This document shows, in pieces, positions 1 to 6,448 of a stretch of DNA of 10,218 bases. The translations under genes were made by a program, and so were the position numbers. The stretch lies in assembly GCA_026997055.1 (NCBI GenBank), contig JALWJU010000538.1, positions 1 to 10,218 of the forward strand. Reading direction: 5' to 3'. Within the stretch, counting starts at the first letter, position 1. Each line of letters starts with the position of its first letter. The notes under the pieces are model-generated. The model saw only the letters and a program-made list of their open reading frames with translations. It was not told the DNA's origin and ran no database searches. The DNA is from Paracoccaceae bacterium. GTDB lineage: Bacteria > Pseudomonadota > Alphaproteobacteria > Rhodobacterales > Rhodobacteraceae.

Positions 1-916
1 AAGCCCCCTGGGCGACGATCGGCTTGATGTCCTCGGCCATGTCGCCGAAGATGTTCGACGCCATGCGGATCTCGTGGCTCTTGAGCCAGTTGAGATTGCC
101 CTTGAGCGTGTTGATCTCGCCGTTATGCGCAAGCATGCGGAAGGGCTGGGCCAGCCACCATTGCGGGAAGGTATTGGTGGAATAGCGCTGGTGATAAATG
201 GCAAAGGCGCTGATGAAGCGCTCGTCCTTGAGATCAGGGTAGAATTCGGCCACCTGCTCGGCCAGCATCATCCCCTTGTAGATGATCGACCGGCAGGAAA
301 GGCTGGCGATGTAGAGGTCCGGCACCAGTGCTGCGGCGGCGGCCTTTTCGATCCGGCGGCGGATGACGTAAAGCTCGCGCTCGAAGGTCTCTTCGTCCAC
401 GCCCTTCGCATTGGAAATCAGGATCTGCTCGATCTCGGGGCGGGTGGCATTGGCCTTTTCGCCGAGGCAGTCGATATTGACCGGCACATGACGCCAGCCA
501 TATATCCGGTAGCCCATGCGCAGCACTTCGGTCTCGATGATGGTGCGGCAGGTCTCCTGCGCGCCGTGATCGGTACGCGGCAGAAACACCTGCCCCACGG
601 CGATCAGCTGATCGGTGCGCGGCTCGTGGCCGGTGCGCCGAATCTGGTCATAGAAGAAATGCACCGGGATCTGCACATGGATACCGGCACCGTCGCCGGT
701 CTTGCCGTCCGCATCCACCGCGCCGCGGTGCCAGACGGCCTTGAGCGCGTCGATGCCGTTTTCCACCACCTTGCGCGAGGGCTTGCCGTCGATCGACACC
801 ACCAGGCCGACCCCGCAGGAAGCGTGCTCGTCCTCGGCGCGATAGAGCGAGTGCTCGTTCATCCAGGCGCGCTTTTCGGCCTCGGCACGGGCCCAGTTCT
901 CGTCATGCTTGGTCAT
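1..916 (-). CDS. gltB: Glutamate synthase (NADPH) large subunit, N-terminal part (3' end beyond the window)
   Basis: The visible 305 codons encode the glutamine amidotransferase (class II, Ntn-type) domain of the large subunit, which releases ammonia from glutamine. In the family the ammonia is channelled to the FMN/Fe-S synthase domain and added to 2-oxoglutarate to make glutamate. After a leader of about 33 residues comes HASCGVG; Cys34 should become the N-terminal nucleophile after propeptide cleavage. Other family segments are visible: the WHRGAVDADGKTGDGAG stretch, HQRYSTNTFPQW and AHNGEINTLKGN. The ATG at 916-914 overlaps the TGA of the upstream GFA gene (ATGA), which indicates translational coupling. 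The family is about 1,500 residues long, so roughly a fifth is present and the FMN and Fe-S parts cannot be judged. Family identity is secure from the motifs; the coenzyme preference (NADPH) is inferred from the partner GltD. Confidence 0.96.
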   Translation of the reverse strand, partial: MTKHDENWARAEAEKRAWMNEHSLYRAEDEHASCGVGLVVSIDGKPSRKVVENGIDALKAVWHRGAVDADGKTGDGAGIHVQIPVHFFYDQIRRTGHEPRTDQLIAVGQVFLPRTDHGAQETCRTIIETEVLRMGYRIYGWRHVPVNIDCLGEKANATRPEIEQILISNAKGVDEETFERELYVIRRRIEKAAAAALVPDLYIASLSCRSIIYKGMMLAEQVAEFYPDLKDERFISAFAIYHQRYSTNTFPQWWLAQPFRMLAHNGEINTLKGNLNWLKSHEIRMASNIFGDMAEDIKPIVAQGA

Positions 917-1374
917 TCTTCGGTCCCCTCTGTGCCGCTCTCGGTATCGCGGCTGAACAGCTCCAGGCACTCGGCGCGCGTCAGGCGCTTGTGGCCCTCG
1001 CCGGTATAGGCGTAGCTGTCCGGTTTCATGTCGGTATAGATCTCGTTTTCGAGCGCGAAGCCATTGGCATCGTCAAACAGCCCGATCGGGATTTCGGTAG
1101 CGCCAAACCACTTTCCCCGCTCGGTGACGCGGTAATAGAGCCCTGTGCCGCACTTGCCGCACCAGGCGCGTTCGGCCCATTCGGAGCTTTGCAGCGTGGT
1201 AATATGCTCGCGCCCGTGCCAGGTCACGCGCTCGGTGGGCACGCTGACGCCCAAGAGCGCCGACCCGGTCCAGCGGCGGCACATCTCGCAATGGCAGATG
1301 CCGTAGCGCATCGGCACGTCTTCGGCCGAAAAGCCGACCGCCCCGCACATGCATCTGCCGGTTTTCGTGGCCAT
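913..1374 (-). CDS. GFA-family (glutathione-dependent formaldehyde-activating-like) zinc protein
   Basis: A 153-residue protein with the cysteine pattern of the GFA/CENP-V fold. It has CMCG at residues 8-11, CHCEMCRRWTGSA at 27-39 and CGKCGTGL at 72-79, which together give the usual two zinc sites. GFA was named for S-hydroxymethylglutathione formation, but most members have no proven reaction, so this one should be read as a zinc-binding protein of unknown substrate. The ATG at 1374-1372 is preferred: GGAG lies 7 bases upstream inside the end of gltD, and the CxC motif follows at once, as in the family. An in-frame ATG at 1476 would add 34 residues encoded wholly opposite coding gltD sequence and lacking family features. 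The gene starts 4 bases after the gltD stop and its TGA overlaps the gltB ATG. It is therefore almost certainly co-translated with both glutamate synthase subunits; its role there is unknown. Confidence 0.9.
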   Translation of the reverse strand: MATKTGRCMCGAVGFSAEDVPMRYGICHCEMCRRWTGSALLGVSVPTERVTWHGREHITTLQSSEWAERAWCGKCGTGLYYRVTERGKWFGATEIPIGLFDDANGFALENEIYTDMKPDSYAYTGEGHKRLTRAECLELFSRDTESGTEGTEE

Positions 1375-1378
1375 GCGC

Positions 1379-2815
1379 CTACTCCGCCGCGATGCCGGCG
1401 CGCTCGGACAGCCAGCCGAGAATCGCCTCAGCCGCCTCGCGCCCGTCGCGGATCGCCCAGACCACCAGCGAGGCACCGCGCTGGATGTCGCCGCAGGCCC
1501 AGACGCCCTCCATGCTGGTCGCGTGGGTGGCGAAATCGGCGCGGATCGTGCCCCAGTCGGTGGTCTCGAGTTCGCCCTCCAGCCCCCATTGGGCGGGCAG
1601 GTCTTCGGGGCTGAAGCCCAGCGCCTTGATCACCAGGTCGGCCTCTTCCACATGGGTTGCGCCCTCGATCGGCTCGGGCGAGCGGCGGCCGGACGCGTCG
1701 GGCGCGCCAAGGGCCATTTCCTGCACGATGACGCCCGTGACCGGATCGCCGGCAAAGCCCGCGGGCGCGGCGAGCCAGACGAATTCGGCCCCCTCCTCCT
1801 CGGCATTCTGCACCTCGCGGGTGCTGCCGGGCATGTTTTCGCGGTCGCGCCGGTAGAGGCACTTGACGCTGGTCGCCCCCTGGCGCAGCGCGGTGCGCAC
1901 GCAATCCATGGCGGTGTCGCCTCCGCCGATCACCACCACCTTCTTGCCCCGCGCATTGAGGGTGCCGTCTTCGTATTCTGGCACCGTGTCGCCGAAGCCG
2001 ACGCGATTGGACGCGGTGAGGTAATCGAGCGCGGCGACGATCCCGCGCGCGCCGGCGCCGGGCACCCTGAGGTCGCGCGCCGCATAGACGCCGGTCGCCA
2101 GCAGCAGTGCGTCGTGCTGGTCGCGGATCTCCTGGAAGCTGATATCGCTGCCCACGTTGCAATTAAGCTCGAAGGTCACCCCGGCACGCTCGAGCTGCTC
2201 GACACGGCGCATGACCACATCCTTTTCCAGCTTGAAGCCGGGGATGCCATAGGTGAGCAGGCCGCCGGCGCGGTCGTGGCGGTCGTAGATCGTGACCCGG
2301 ATACCGGCACGGCGCAGCACATCCGCCGCCGCCAGCCCGGCAGGCCCGGCGCCGATGATGCCCACGCTCTCGTCGCGCTCGGCGGCAGGGGTGATCTCGC
2401 CGACCCAGCCCTGCTCCCAGGCGGTATCGGTGATGTATTTCTCCACCGCGCCGATGGTGACAGTGCCGTGACCGGCCTGTTCGATCACGCAATTGCCTTC
2501 GCAAAGCCGGTCCTGCGGACAGATGCGCCCGCAGATCTCCGGGAAGGTATTGGTAGCCTGCGAAAGCTGATAGGCCTCTTCCAGCCGCCCCATGGCGACC
2601 ATGCGCAGCCAGTCGGGGATATTGTTGTGCAGCGGGCAATGGGTGTGGCAATAGGGCACGCCGCACTGGGAGCAGCGACTGGCCTGTTCGGCCGCCTTGG
2701 CGGCGGCGAATTCGGCATAGATCTCGTGGAAATCCCGGCGCCGCACCTCTGGCGGGCGCTTTTCGGGCATGTCGTGCCCGATCTTCACGAATTTCAGCAT
2801 CGGCTGCCTGGCCAT
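1379..2815 (-). CDS. gltD: Glutamate synthase small (beta) subunit, NAD(P)H:flavin/Fe-S oxidoreductase
   Basis: The 478-residue product is the usual length for GltD, the subunit that takes electrons from NADPH on FAD and passes them through Fe-S clusters to the large subunit. Cysteines for two [4Fe-4S] clusters are at 48, 51, 56, 60 (CSQCGVPYCHTHC) and 95, 99, 105, 109 (CGRICPQDRLCEGNC). The FAD-binding GxGxxG is GAGPAG at 155-160. The NADPH-binding loop is GGGDTAMDC at about 297-305. A C-terminal FAD-contacting segment, WACGDIQRGASLVVWAIRDG, precedes the last helix. The ATG at 2815 has a strong GAGGAGG Shine-Dalgarno sequence 5 bases upstream. The order here is gltD, GFA gene, gltB, the reverse of the enterobacterial gltB-gltD order and with an extra gene between. 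No clear sigma-70 promoter was found in the 148 bases upstream; an inverted repeat lies there. Confidence 0.97.
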   Translation of the reverse strand: MARQPMLKFVKIGHDMPEKRPPEVRRRDFHEIYAEFAAAKAAEQASRCSQCGVPYCHTHCPLHNNIPDWLRMVAMGRLEEAYQLSQATNTFPEICGRICPQDRLCEGNCVIEQAGHGTVTIGAVEKYITDTAWEQGWVGEITPAAERDESVGIIGAGPAGLAAADVLRRAGIRVTIYDRHDRAGGLLTYGIPGFKLEKDVVMRRVEQLERAGVTFELNCNVGSDISFQEIRDQHDALLLATGVYAARDLRVPGAGARGIVAALDYLTASNRVGFGDTVPEYEDGTLNARGKKVVVIGGGDTAMDCVRTALRQGATSVKCLYRRDRENMPGSTREVQNAEEEGAEFVWLAAPAGFAGDPVTGVIVQEMALGAPDASGRRSPEPIEGATHVEEADLVIKALGFSPEDLPAQWGLEGELETTDWGTIRADFATHATSMEGVWACGDIQRGASLVVWAIRDGREAAEAILGWLSERAGIAAE

Positions 2816-2820
2816 ATCTG

Positions 2821-2827
2821 CCTCCTC
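2821..2827 (-). promoter_or_regulatory. Shine-Dalgarno sequence of gltD
   Basis: On the minus strand this reads GAGGAGG, ending 5 bases before the ATG at 2815. It is the strongest ribosome-binding site in the left half and supports this ATG over the in-frame Met codon five residues further in. Confidence 0.75.
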
Positions 2828-2879
2828 ACTGTTCGAAGCGCCTTTTACGGCGGGGTGATCAGGATGAAAAGACAGAGAT

Positions 2880-2951
2880 GCTGACCTTTAAGGGATGTTT
2901 TGTCGCGGCAAAAAGTGCGGGGGCGCGGAAAATCGCAAAATAAAGGTCAGC
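2880..2951. repeat. Perfect 11-base inverted repeat with 50-base spacer upstream of gltD
   Basis: GCTGACCTTTA (2880-2890) is exactly complementary to TAAAGGTCAGC (2941-2951). In a minus-strand transcript the two arms would form a stem enclosing about 50 bases. Just inside it, TTTTG could pair with CAAAA across an asymmetric loop, extending the structure. It lies between the uppP stop (12 bases downstream of that stop) and the gltD start (64 bases upstream). It lacks the short loop and U-run of an intrinsic terminator. It may be a two-site operator, a leader-RNA fold, or chance; the sequence alone cannot decide. Confidence 0.5.
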
Positions 2952-2963
2952 GCGCACTACCTT

Positions 2964-3758
2964 TCAGACAACATAGCCAAGTGCGGAGGCCCCCAACAGC
3001 GCGCCGCCAAACAGGATCCGATAAATGGCAAAGGCGGTGAACTTATGCGTGCGAATGAAACCCAGCAACCATTTCACCGAAACAAAAGCCGTCACCATCG
3101 ACACGGCAAAGGCCACCCCGAGCCCGGTCCAGTCCTCGGCCGGCGCGTCTGCGCCCAGTTGCCCCAGCAGCTCGTAAGCGCTTGCCGCATACATGGTCGG
3201 AATCCCCACCAGAAAGGCGAATTCCGTCGCCGCCGCGCGGTTCGACGTGCCCAGCAGCATCGCGACGAATATCGTCGTGGCCGAGCGCGACAGGCCCGGA
3301 AACACCCCGGCCACCACCTGCGCCACCCCCACGGCAATCGCTACCCGCATGGTCACCGCCACCCGATCCGGCTGCCGCGCGGCAAGCGACTCGGCCACCA
3401 GCATCCAGATGCCGCCGATGACCAGCGCCCAGGCCACGGGCGTGATGGTCGTGGGCAGTTCGAAACCCAGCCTCTTGACCACCAGCCCCAGCACGGCAGT
3501 GACCAGAAAAGCCACGCTGAGCTTGATCAGGTAGTCCCGGTTCTCCGCATCGCTCCAGCCCGTCAGCAGGGCGACGATGCGCTGCCAGTAGATCAGCGTC
3601 ACCGCCAGGATGGCCCCGGCCTGAATGACGATATTGTAGGTATCCGACCGTGCCCCCAGCCAATGCTCCGCCACCAGCAGATGCCCGGTGGAGGAGATCG
3701 GCAGAAACTCGGTGACACCCTCGATCACGCCCAGCAGCGCATCGGCAAGATAGGTCAT
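2964..3758 (-). CDS. uppP: Undecaprenyl-diphosphate phosphatase (UppP/BacA)
   Basis: A 264-residue, strongly hydrophobic inner-membrane protein. It dephosphorylates undecaprenyl pyrophosphate to regenerate the lipid carrier for peptidoglycan and other wall polymers; extra copies are known to give bacitracin tolerance. The two family motifs are intact: EGVTEFLPISSTGH at residues 13-26, with the acidic residues and the His/Ser known to matter in E. coli UppP, and PGLSRS at 154-159, with Arg158. A third conserved patch, TEFAFLVGIP, starts at about 178. Several membrane segments are evident. The ATG at 3758 has GGAG 7 bases upstream. The stop of the NDUFA9-like gene is only 29 bases upstream, so the two are probably co-transcribed. 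No convincing terminator separates uppP from gltD. Confidence 0.97.
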   Translation of the reverse strand: MTYLADALLGVIEGVTEFLPISSTGHLLVAEHWLGARSDTYNIVIQAGAILAVTLIYWQRIVALLTGWSDAENRDYLIKLSVAFLVTAVLGLVVKRLGFELPTTITPVAWALVIGGIWMLVAESLAARQPDRVAVTMRVAIAVGVAQVVAGVFPGLSRSATTIFVAMLLGTSNRAAATEFAFLVGIPTMYAASAYELLGQLGADAPAEDWTGLGVAFAVSMVTAFVSVKWLLGFIRTHKFTAFAIYRILFGGALLGASALGYVV

Positions 3759-3787
3759 GCGCTCGCTCCGGTGGGCGCCTTGTGCGC

Positions 3788-4768
3788 CTAGACTTCCAGC
3801 CCGCGGGCCGAGTTGCGGATGGCCGCATACTGCCCGTCGGGGCGGTAGCGGTAAAGATATTCGGGCAGAACGGCCTCCATCGCCTGCGGAGCGATGGCAA
3901 GCTCACCAAAGCCGCGCGCGCCGGGGCCGACCACGTTATCGTGCTGCAATGCCCGCACCTGATCGCGGGTCAGCGGCGAGACGATCAGTCCGCCCGAAAG
4001 CGTCTGCCAGAGATCGAACCAGAAGGCCATGAAGTCGGCCACCCGGAAGGGGATGTTCGCGACCAGCCGACGGCGCTCGATGATCTTCAGCATGATCCCG
4101 AGCAGATCGCGCAAGCTTTCCACTTCCGGCCCGCCGAGCTCGTAGATACCCGGCGCCGCCTGCCCGGTGGCGCCCTTCTCGGCCGCGGCGGCCACGTCAT
4201 CCACATATACCGGCTGCATCAGCGTATCGGCACCCACCACCGGCAGCACCGGCGACAGCCGTGCCATGGCGGCAAAACGGTTGAAGAATCGGTCCTCGGG
4301 GCCAAAGATCACCGATGGCCGCAGGATCACCGCATTAGGAAAGGCCGCCAGCACGGCCTTCTCACCGCGCCCCTTGGAGCGGGCATATTCGTAATCCCCC
4401 CCGGCATCGGCACCGATTGCCGAGACATGCACCAGATGCGCCACGCCCTCATCGGCAGCGACGCGGGCGATCCGCCGGGCGGCCTCGTCATGCACGGCGG
4501 CAAAGGTATTCCTGCCGATCTCGTTGAGAATCCCGACGCAATTCACCACCGCATCGGCGCCGCGCGCGGCGGCGCGCACGGAAGCATCGTCGCGCACATT
4601 GCACAGCTCCGGCTCCACCTGGCCCACGGCGCCGTAGGTCCTGACGAATATGCTTTCGTTGGGACGGCGCACTGCAACCCGCACGCGCCAGCCGGCTCGC
4701 GCCAGCCGCTGCGCCACATAGCGGCCGACGAAGCCGGAACCGCCGTAAATGGTGACAAGCCTGGACAT
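3788..4768 (-). CDS. NDUFA9-like NAD(P)-binding protein (atypical extended SDR, complex I NDUFA9 family)
   Basis: A 326-residue Rossmann-fold protein of the atypical short-chain dehydrogenase group that includes the mitochondrial complex I subunit NDUFA9. The nucleotide-binding loop GGSGFVG is at residues 9-15, right after the N-terminal beta strand. A CVGILNE segment follows at about 77-83. The YxxxK pair is Tyr128/Lys132 (YARSK), and RPSVIFGPEDRFFNRFA is typical of the NDUFA9 branch. In that family NAD(P)H binding is structural or regulatory rather than catalytic; bacterial members are often annotated as complex I-associated, but their function is mostly unproven. The ATG at 4768 has AAGGAG 8 bases upstream. 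A possible promoter lies at 4796-4824. It heads a short unit with uppP, a pairing I associate with Rhodobacterales. It could also be described as an NAD-dependent epimerase-like protein. Confidence 0.88.
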   Translation of the reverse strand: MSRLVTIYGGSGFVGRYVAQRLARAGWRVRVAVRRPNESIFVRTYGAVGQVEPELCNVRDDASVRAAARGADAVVNCVGILNEIGRNTFAAVHDEAARRIARVAADEGVAHLVHVSAIGADAGGDYEYARSKGRGEKAVLAAFPNAVILRPSVIFGPEDRFFNRFAAMARLSPVLPVVGADTLMQPVYVDDVAAAAEKGATGQAAPGIYELGGPEVESLRDLLGIMLKIIERRRLVANIPFRVADFMAFWFDLWQTLSGGLIVSPLTRDQVRALQHDNVVGPGARGFGELAIAPQAMEAVLPEYLYRYRPDGQYAAIRNSARGLEV

Positions 4769-4795
4769 CGGAGACTCTCCTTTCAGCCTGCAAGA

Positions 4796-4824
4796 TGCTT
4801 AAACCCAAGCCCCGCGCGGGACAA
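4796..4824 (-). promoter_or_regulatory. Possible promoter of the NDUFA9-like gene
   Basis: On the minus strand TTGTCC (4824-4819) and TAAGCA (4801-4796) are 17 bases apart and would place a start of transcription about 20 bases before the ATG. The -35 is a fair match but the -10 is poor, so this is a weak call. Confidence 0.28.
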
Positions 4825-4867
4825 GGTGGCCCGGCGCATTTTTCCGTACATGGCCCGGCCAAACCCG

Positions 4868-4896
4868 TTGACACGCCCCGCGCGCAGGTTTACATC
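4868..4896 (+). promoter_or_regulatory. Promoter of tRNA-Leu
   Basis: A perfect -35 hexamer TTGACA (4868-4873) is followed after exactly 17 bases by TACATC (4891-4896) as a weak -10. Transcription would begin near 4903, about ten bases before the mature tRNA at 4914. The -10 matches the consensus at only three positions; the call rests on the perfect -35, the spacing and the position just upstream of the tRNA. Confidence 0.6.
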
Positions 4897-4913
4897 GCAG
4901 CCTCACGACACCT

Positions 4914-5000
4914 GCCCAGGTGGCGGAATTGGTAGACGCGCTAGCTTCAGGTGCTAGTGTCCGTATGGACGTGGAGGTTCGAGTCCTCTCCTGGGCACCA
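4914..5000 (+). tRNA. tRNA-Leu (anticodon CAG), CCA encoded
   Basis: An 87-base class II tRNA. The acceptor stem GCCCAGG (4914-4920) pairs fully with CCTGGGC (4990-4996), followed by discriminator A and an encoded CCA (4998-5000). The anticodon stem CTAGC/GCTAG encloses the loop TTCAGGT, with anticodon CAG at 4948-4950, which reads CUG, an abundant leucine codon in this GC-rich DNA. A long variable arm (around TCCGTATGGA) is typical of leucine tRNAs. The T arm, GGAGG-TTCGAGT-CCTCT, has one G-U pair. The next gene starts 55 bases downstream without a clear terminator between. Confidence 0.97.
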
Positions 5001-5055
5001 CTCCCAAGCAGATGGTTCTCGGGGCGCCGACCTCAGCGCCGAAAGGACGAGCTGC

Positions 5056-6444
5056 ATGGCTGACAGGCCCACACATCCACCGGACAATCTCGGCATGGAG
5101 GCCGAGGAGATGCGCCGGCTCGGCTACAAGGTCGTTGACCTGGTGGTGGAGCGCGCTCTGGGCCGGGGCAAGGAGCCGGTGATTCGCGAGGATACGCCCG
5201 AGGCGCTGCTGGAGGCGCTGGGCGGCCCCCTGCCGGAAGCGCCGCTGGACGCGGATGCTTCGCTCGACCTGCTGGCAGGCGTGGCGCTTGCACATATGCA
5301 GCACGGCGACCACCCGCGCTATTTCGCCCGGGTGCCGGGGCCGGCCTCCTTTGCCGCCATCCTCGGCGAATGGCTGGGCACCGGCTTCAACACCATCGCC
5401 ACCAGTTGGGGCGGCGCTTCGGGGCCGGCGACGCTGGAGCTTGTGGTGATCGGCTGGCTGGCCGAGCTTCTGGGCCTGCCCACAGACACCGAAGGCGTGC
5501 TGGTCTCGGGCGGCTCGCTGGCCAACCTCACCGCCTTTGCCGTGGCGCGCAGCGAGATGGGACCGGGGGTGGCCTATTTCACCGACCAGACCCATGCTTC
5601 GCTGCCGCGCAATCTGCGCGCGCTGGGTTGGGGCGAGGCGCATCTGCACAGGCTCGAAAGCGATGCGCGTCTGCGCATGGACATGGGCAGCCTGCGCCGC
5701 GCGGTGGCCGAAGACCGCGCCCGCGGCCGCCTGCCGCAAATGGTCGTCGCTACCGCCGGCACCACCAATACCGGCGCGGTCGATCCGCTGGAGGCGCTCG
5801 CCGATTTCTGCGCCGAAGAGGGGCTGTGGCTGCATGTGGACGGCGCTTATGGCGGCCCCGCGGCGCTGACCGAGGCGGGGCGCGCCCGCCTGCGCGGCAT
5901 GGAGCGGGCCGATTCGCTCGCGGTGGACCCGCACAAATGGCTGTTTCAGCCCTATGACGTGGGCGCCTGTTTCGTCATGCGCCCCGGCGCGCTGGAGCGC
6001 TGCTTCGCGATGCATCCGGAATATCTCAGAGACGTGAAGGCCACACCGGGCGTGGTGAGCTTCGGCGACCGCTCGCTGGAGCTCACCCGGCGCTCGCGGG
6101 CGATCAAGCTGTGGCTCTCCCTGCGAACCTATGGCGCGGAGAAATTCCGCGAAGCGGTGGCGCGCGGCATCGCCCTGGCCGAACATGCCGAAGCCCGCCT
6201 TCGTGCCGCGCCGGATGTCTGGGAGGTGGTCTCGCCGGCGCAGATCGGCGTGGTCTGCTTCGCCCTGCGAGGGGCGGATGCTTCGGAGCACGCATATCGC
6301 GCCGCACGCCTGACCGAAAGCGGCTTTGCCGCCGTCACCTCGACCAGTCTCAAGGGCCGTTCGGTCCTGCGCCTGTGCACGATCAACCCGACCACGACCG
6401 AAGCGGATATAGACGAAGTGCTGCGCCGCCTGGCAGCAGAATAA
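5056..6444 (+). CDS. PLP-dependent group II amino-acid decarboxylase family protein
   Basis: A 462-residue fold-type I PLP enzyme of the group II decarboxylase family (aromatic-L-amino-acid, tyrosine, glutamate and related decarboxylases). The PLP lysine is Lys294 in DPHKW. The aspartate that contacts the pyridine nitrogen is Asp262 in HVDGAYGG (260-267). The phosphate-binding region is SGGSLANLTA (151-160). His180 in DQTHAS is in the place of the histidine that stacks on PLP. A C-terminal domain ends in the usual CTINPTTTEADID segment. The motif HVDGAYGG differs from the HVDAAYAG common in animal aromatic decarboxylases, so the substrate should not be assumed. The ATG at 5056 is chosen because AAAGGA lies 8 bases upstream and the family N-terminus follows. 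The longer reading frame from 4951 would start inside the tRNA. The gene ends 4 bases before the stop of the convergent gene. It may be transcribed from the tRNA promoter, since no other promoter was recognised. Confidence 0.92.
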   Translation: MADRPTHPPDNLGMEAEEMRRLGYKVVDLVVERALGRGKEPVIREDTPEALLEALGGPLPEAPLDADASLDLLAGVALAHMQHGDHPRYFARVPGPASFAAILGEWLGTGFNTIATSWGGASGPATLELVVIGWLAELLGLPTDTEGVLVSGGSLANLTAFAVARSEMGPGVAYFTDQTHASLPRNLRALGWGEAHLHRLESDARLRMDMGSLRRAVAEDRARGRLPQMVVATAGTTNTGAVDPLEALADFCAEEGLWLHVDGAYGGPAALTEAGRARLRGMERADSLAVDPHKWLFQPYDVGACFVMRPGALERCFAMHPEYLRDVKATPGVVSFGDRSLELTRRSRAIKLWLSLRTYGAEKFREAVARGIALAEHAEARLRAAPDVWEVVSPAQIGVVCFALRGADASEHAYRAARLTESGFAAVTSTSLKGRSVLRLCTINPTTTEADIDEVLRRLAAE

Positions 6445-6448
6445 GTCT

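Noticed and set aside
74..1009. Plus-strand open frame of 311 codons at the left end
   Set aside because: It is antisense to gltB, whose amidotransferase motifs and coupled start are unambiguous.
1349..2884. Long plus-strand open frame (about 511 codons) opposite gltD
   Set aside because: It mirrors a certain gltD gene in a GC-rich genome, shows no family motifs and is rich in the His/Ala/Gly/Arg typical of antisense frames.
2880..2951. The inverted repeat as an intrinsic terminator of uppP
   Set aside because: The 50-base loop and the lack of a U-run after the second arm do not fit a terminator.
3782..4957. Plus-strand open frame of about 391 codons opposite the NDUFA9-like gene
   Set aside because: The minus-strand frame has clear Rossmann motifs; the plus-strand frame has none and runs into the tRNA.
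5023..5040. Small hairpin GGCGC-N8-GCGCC after the tRNA as a terminator
   Set aside because: The stem is only 5 base pairs, the loop is 8 bases and no T-run follows; such hairpins are common at this GC content.
4951..5055. Upstream start for the decarboxylase (462 plus 35 residues)
   Set aside because: That start lies inside the tRNA gene; the ATG at 5056 has a proper ribosome site and matches the family N-terminus.
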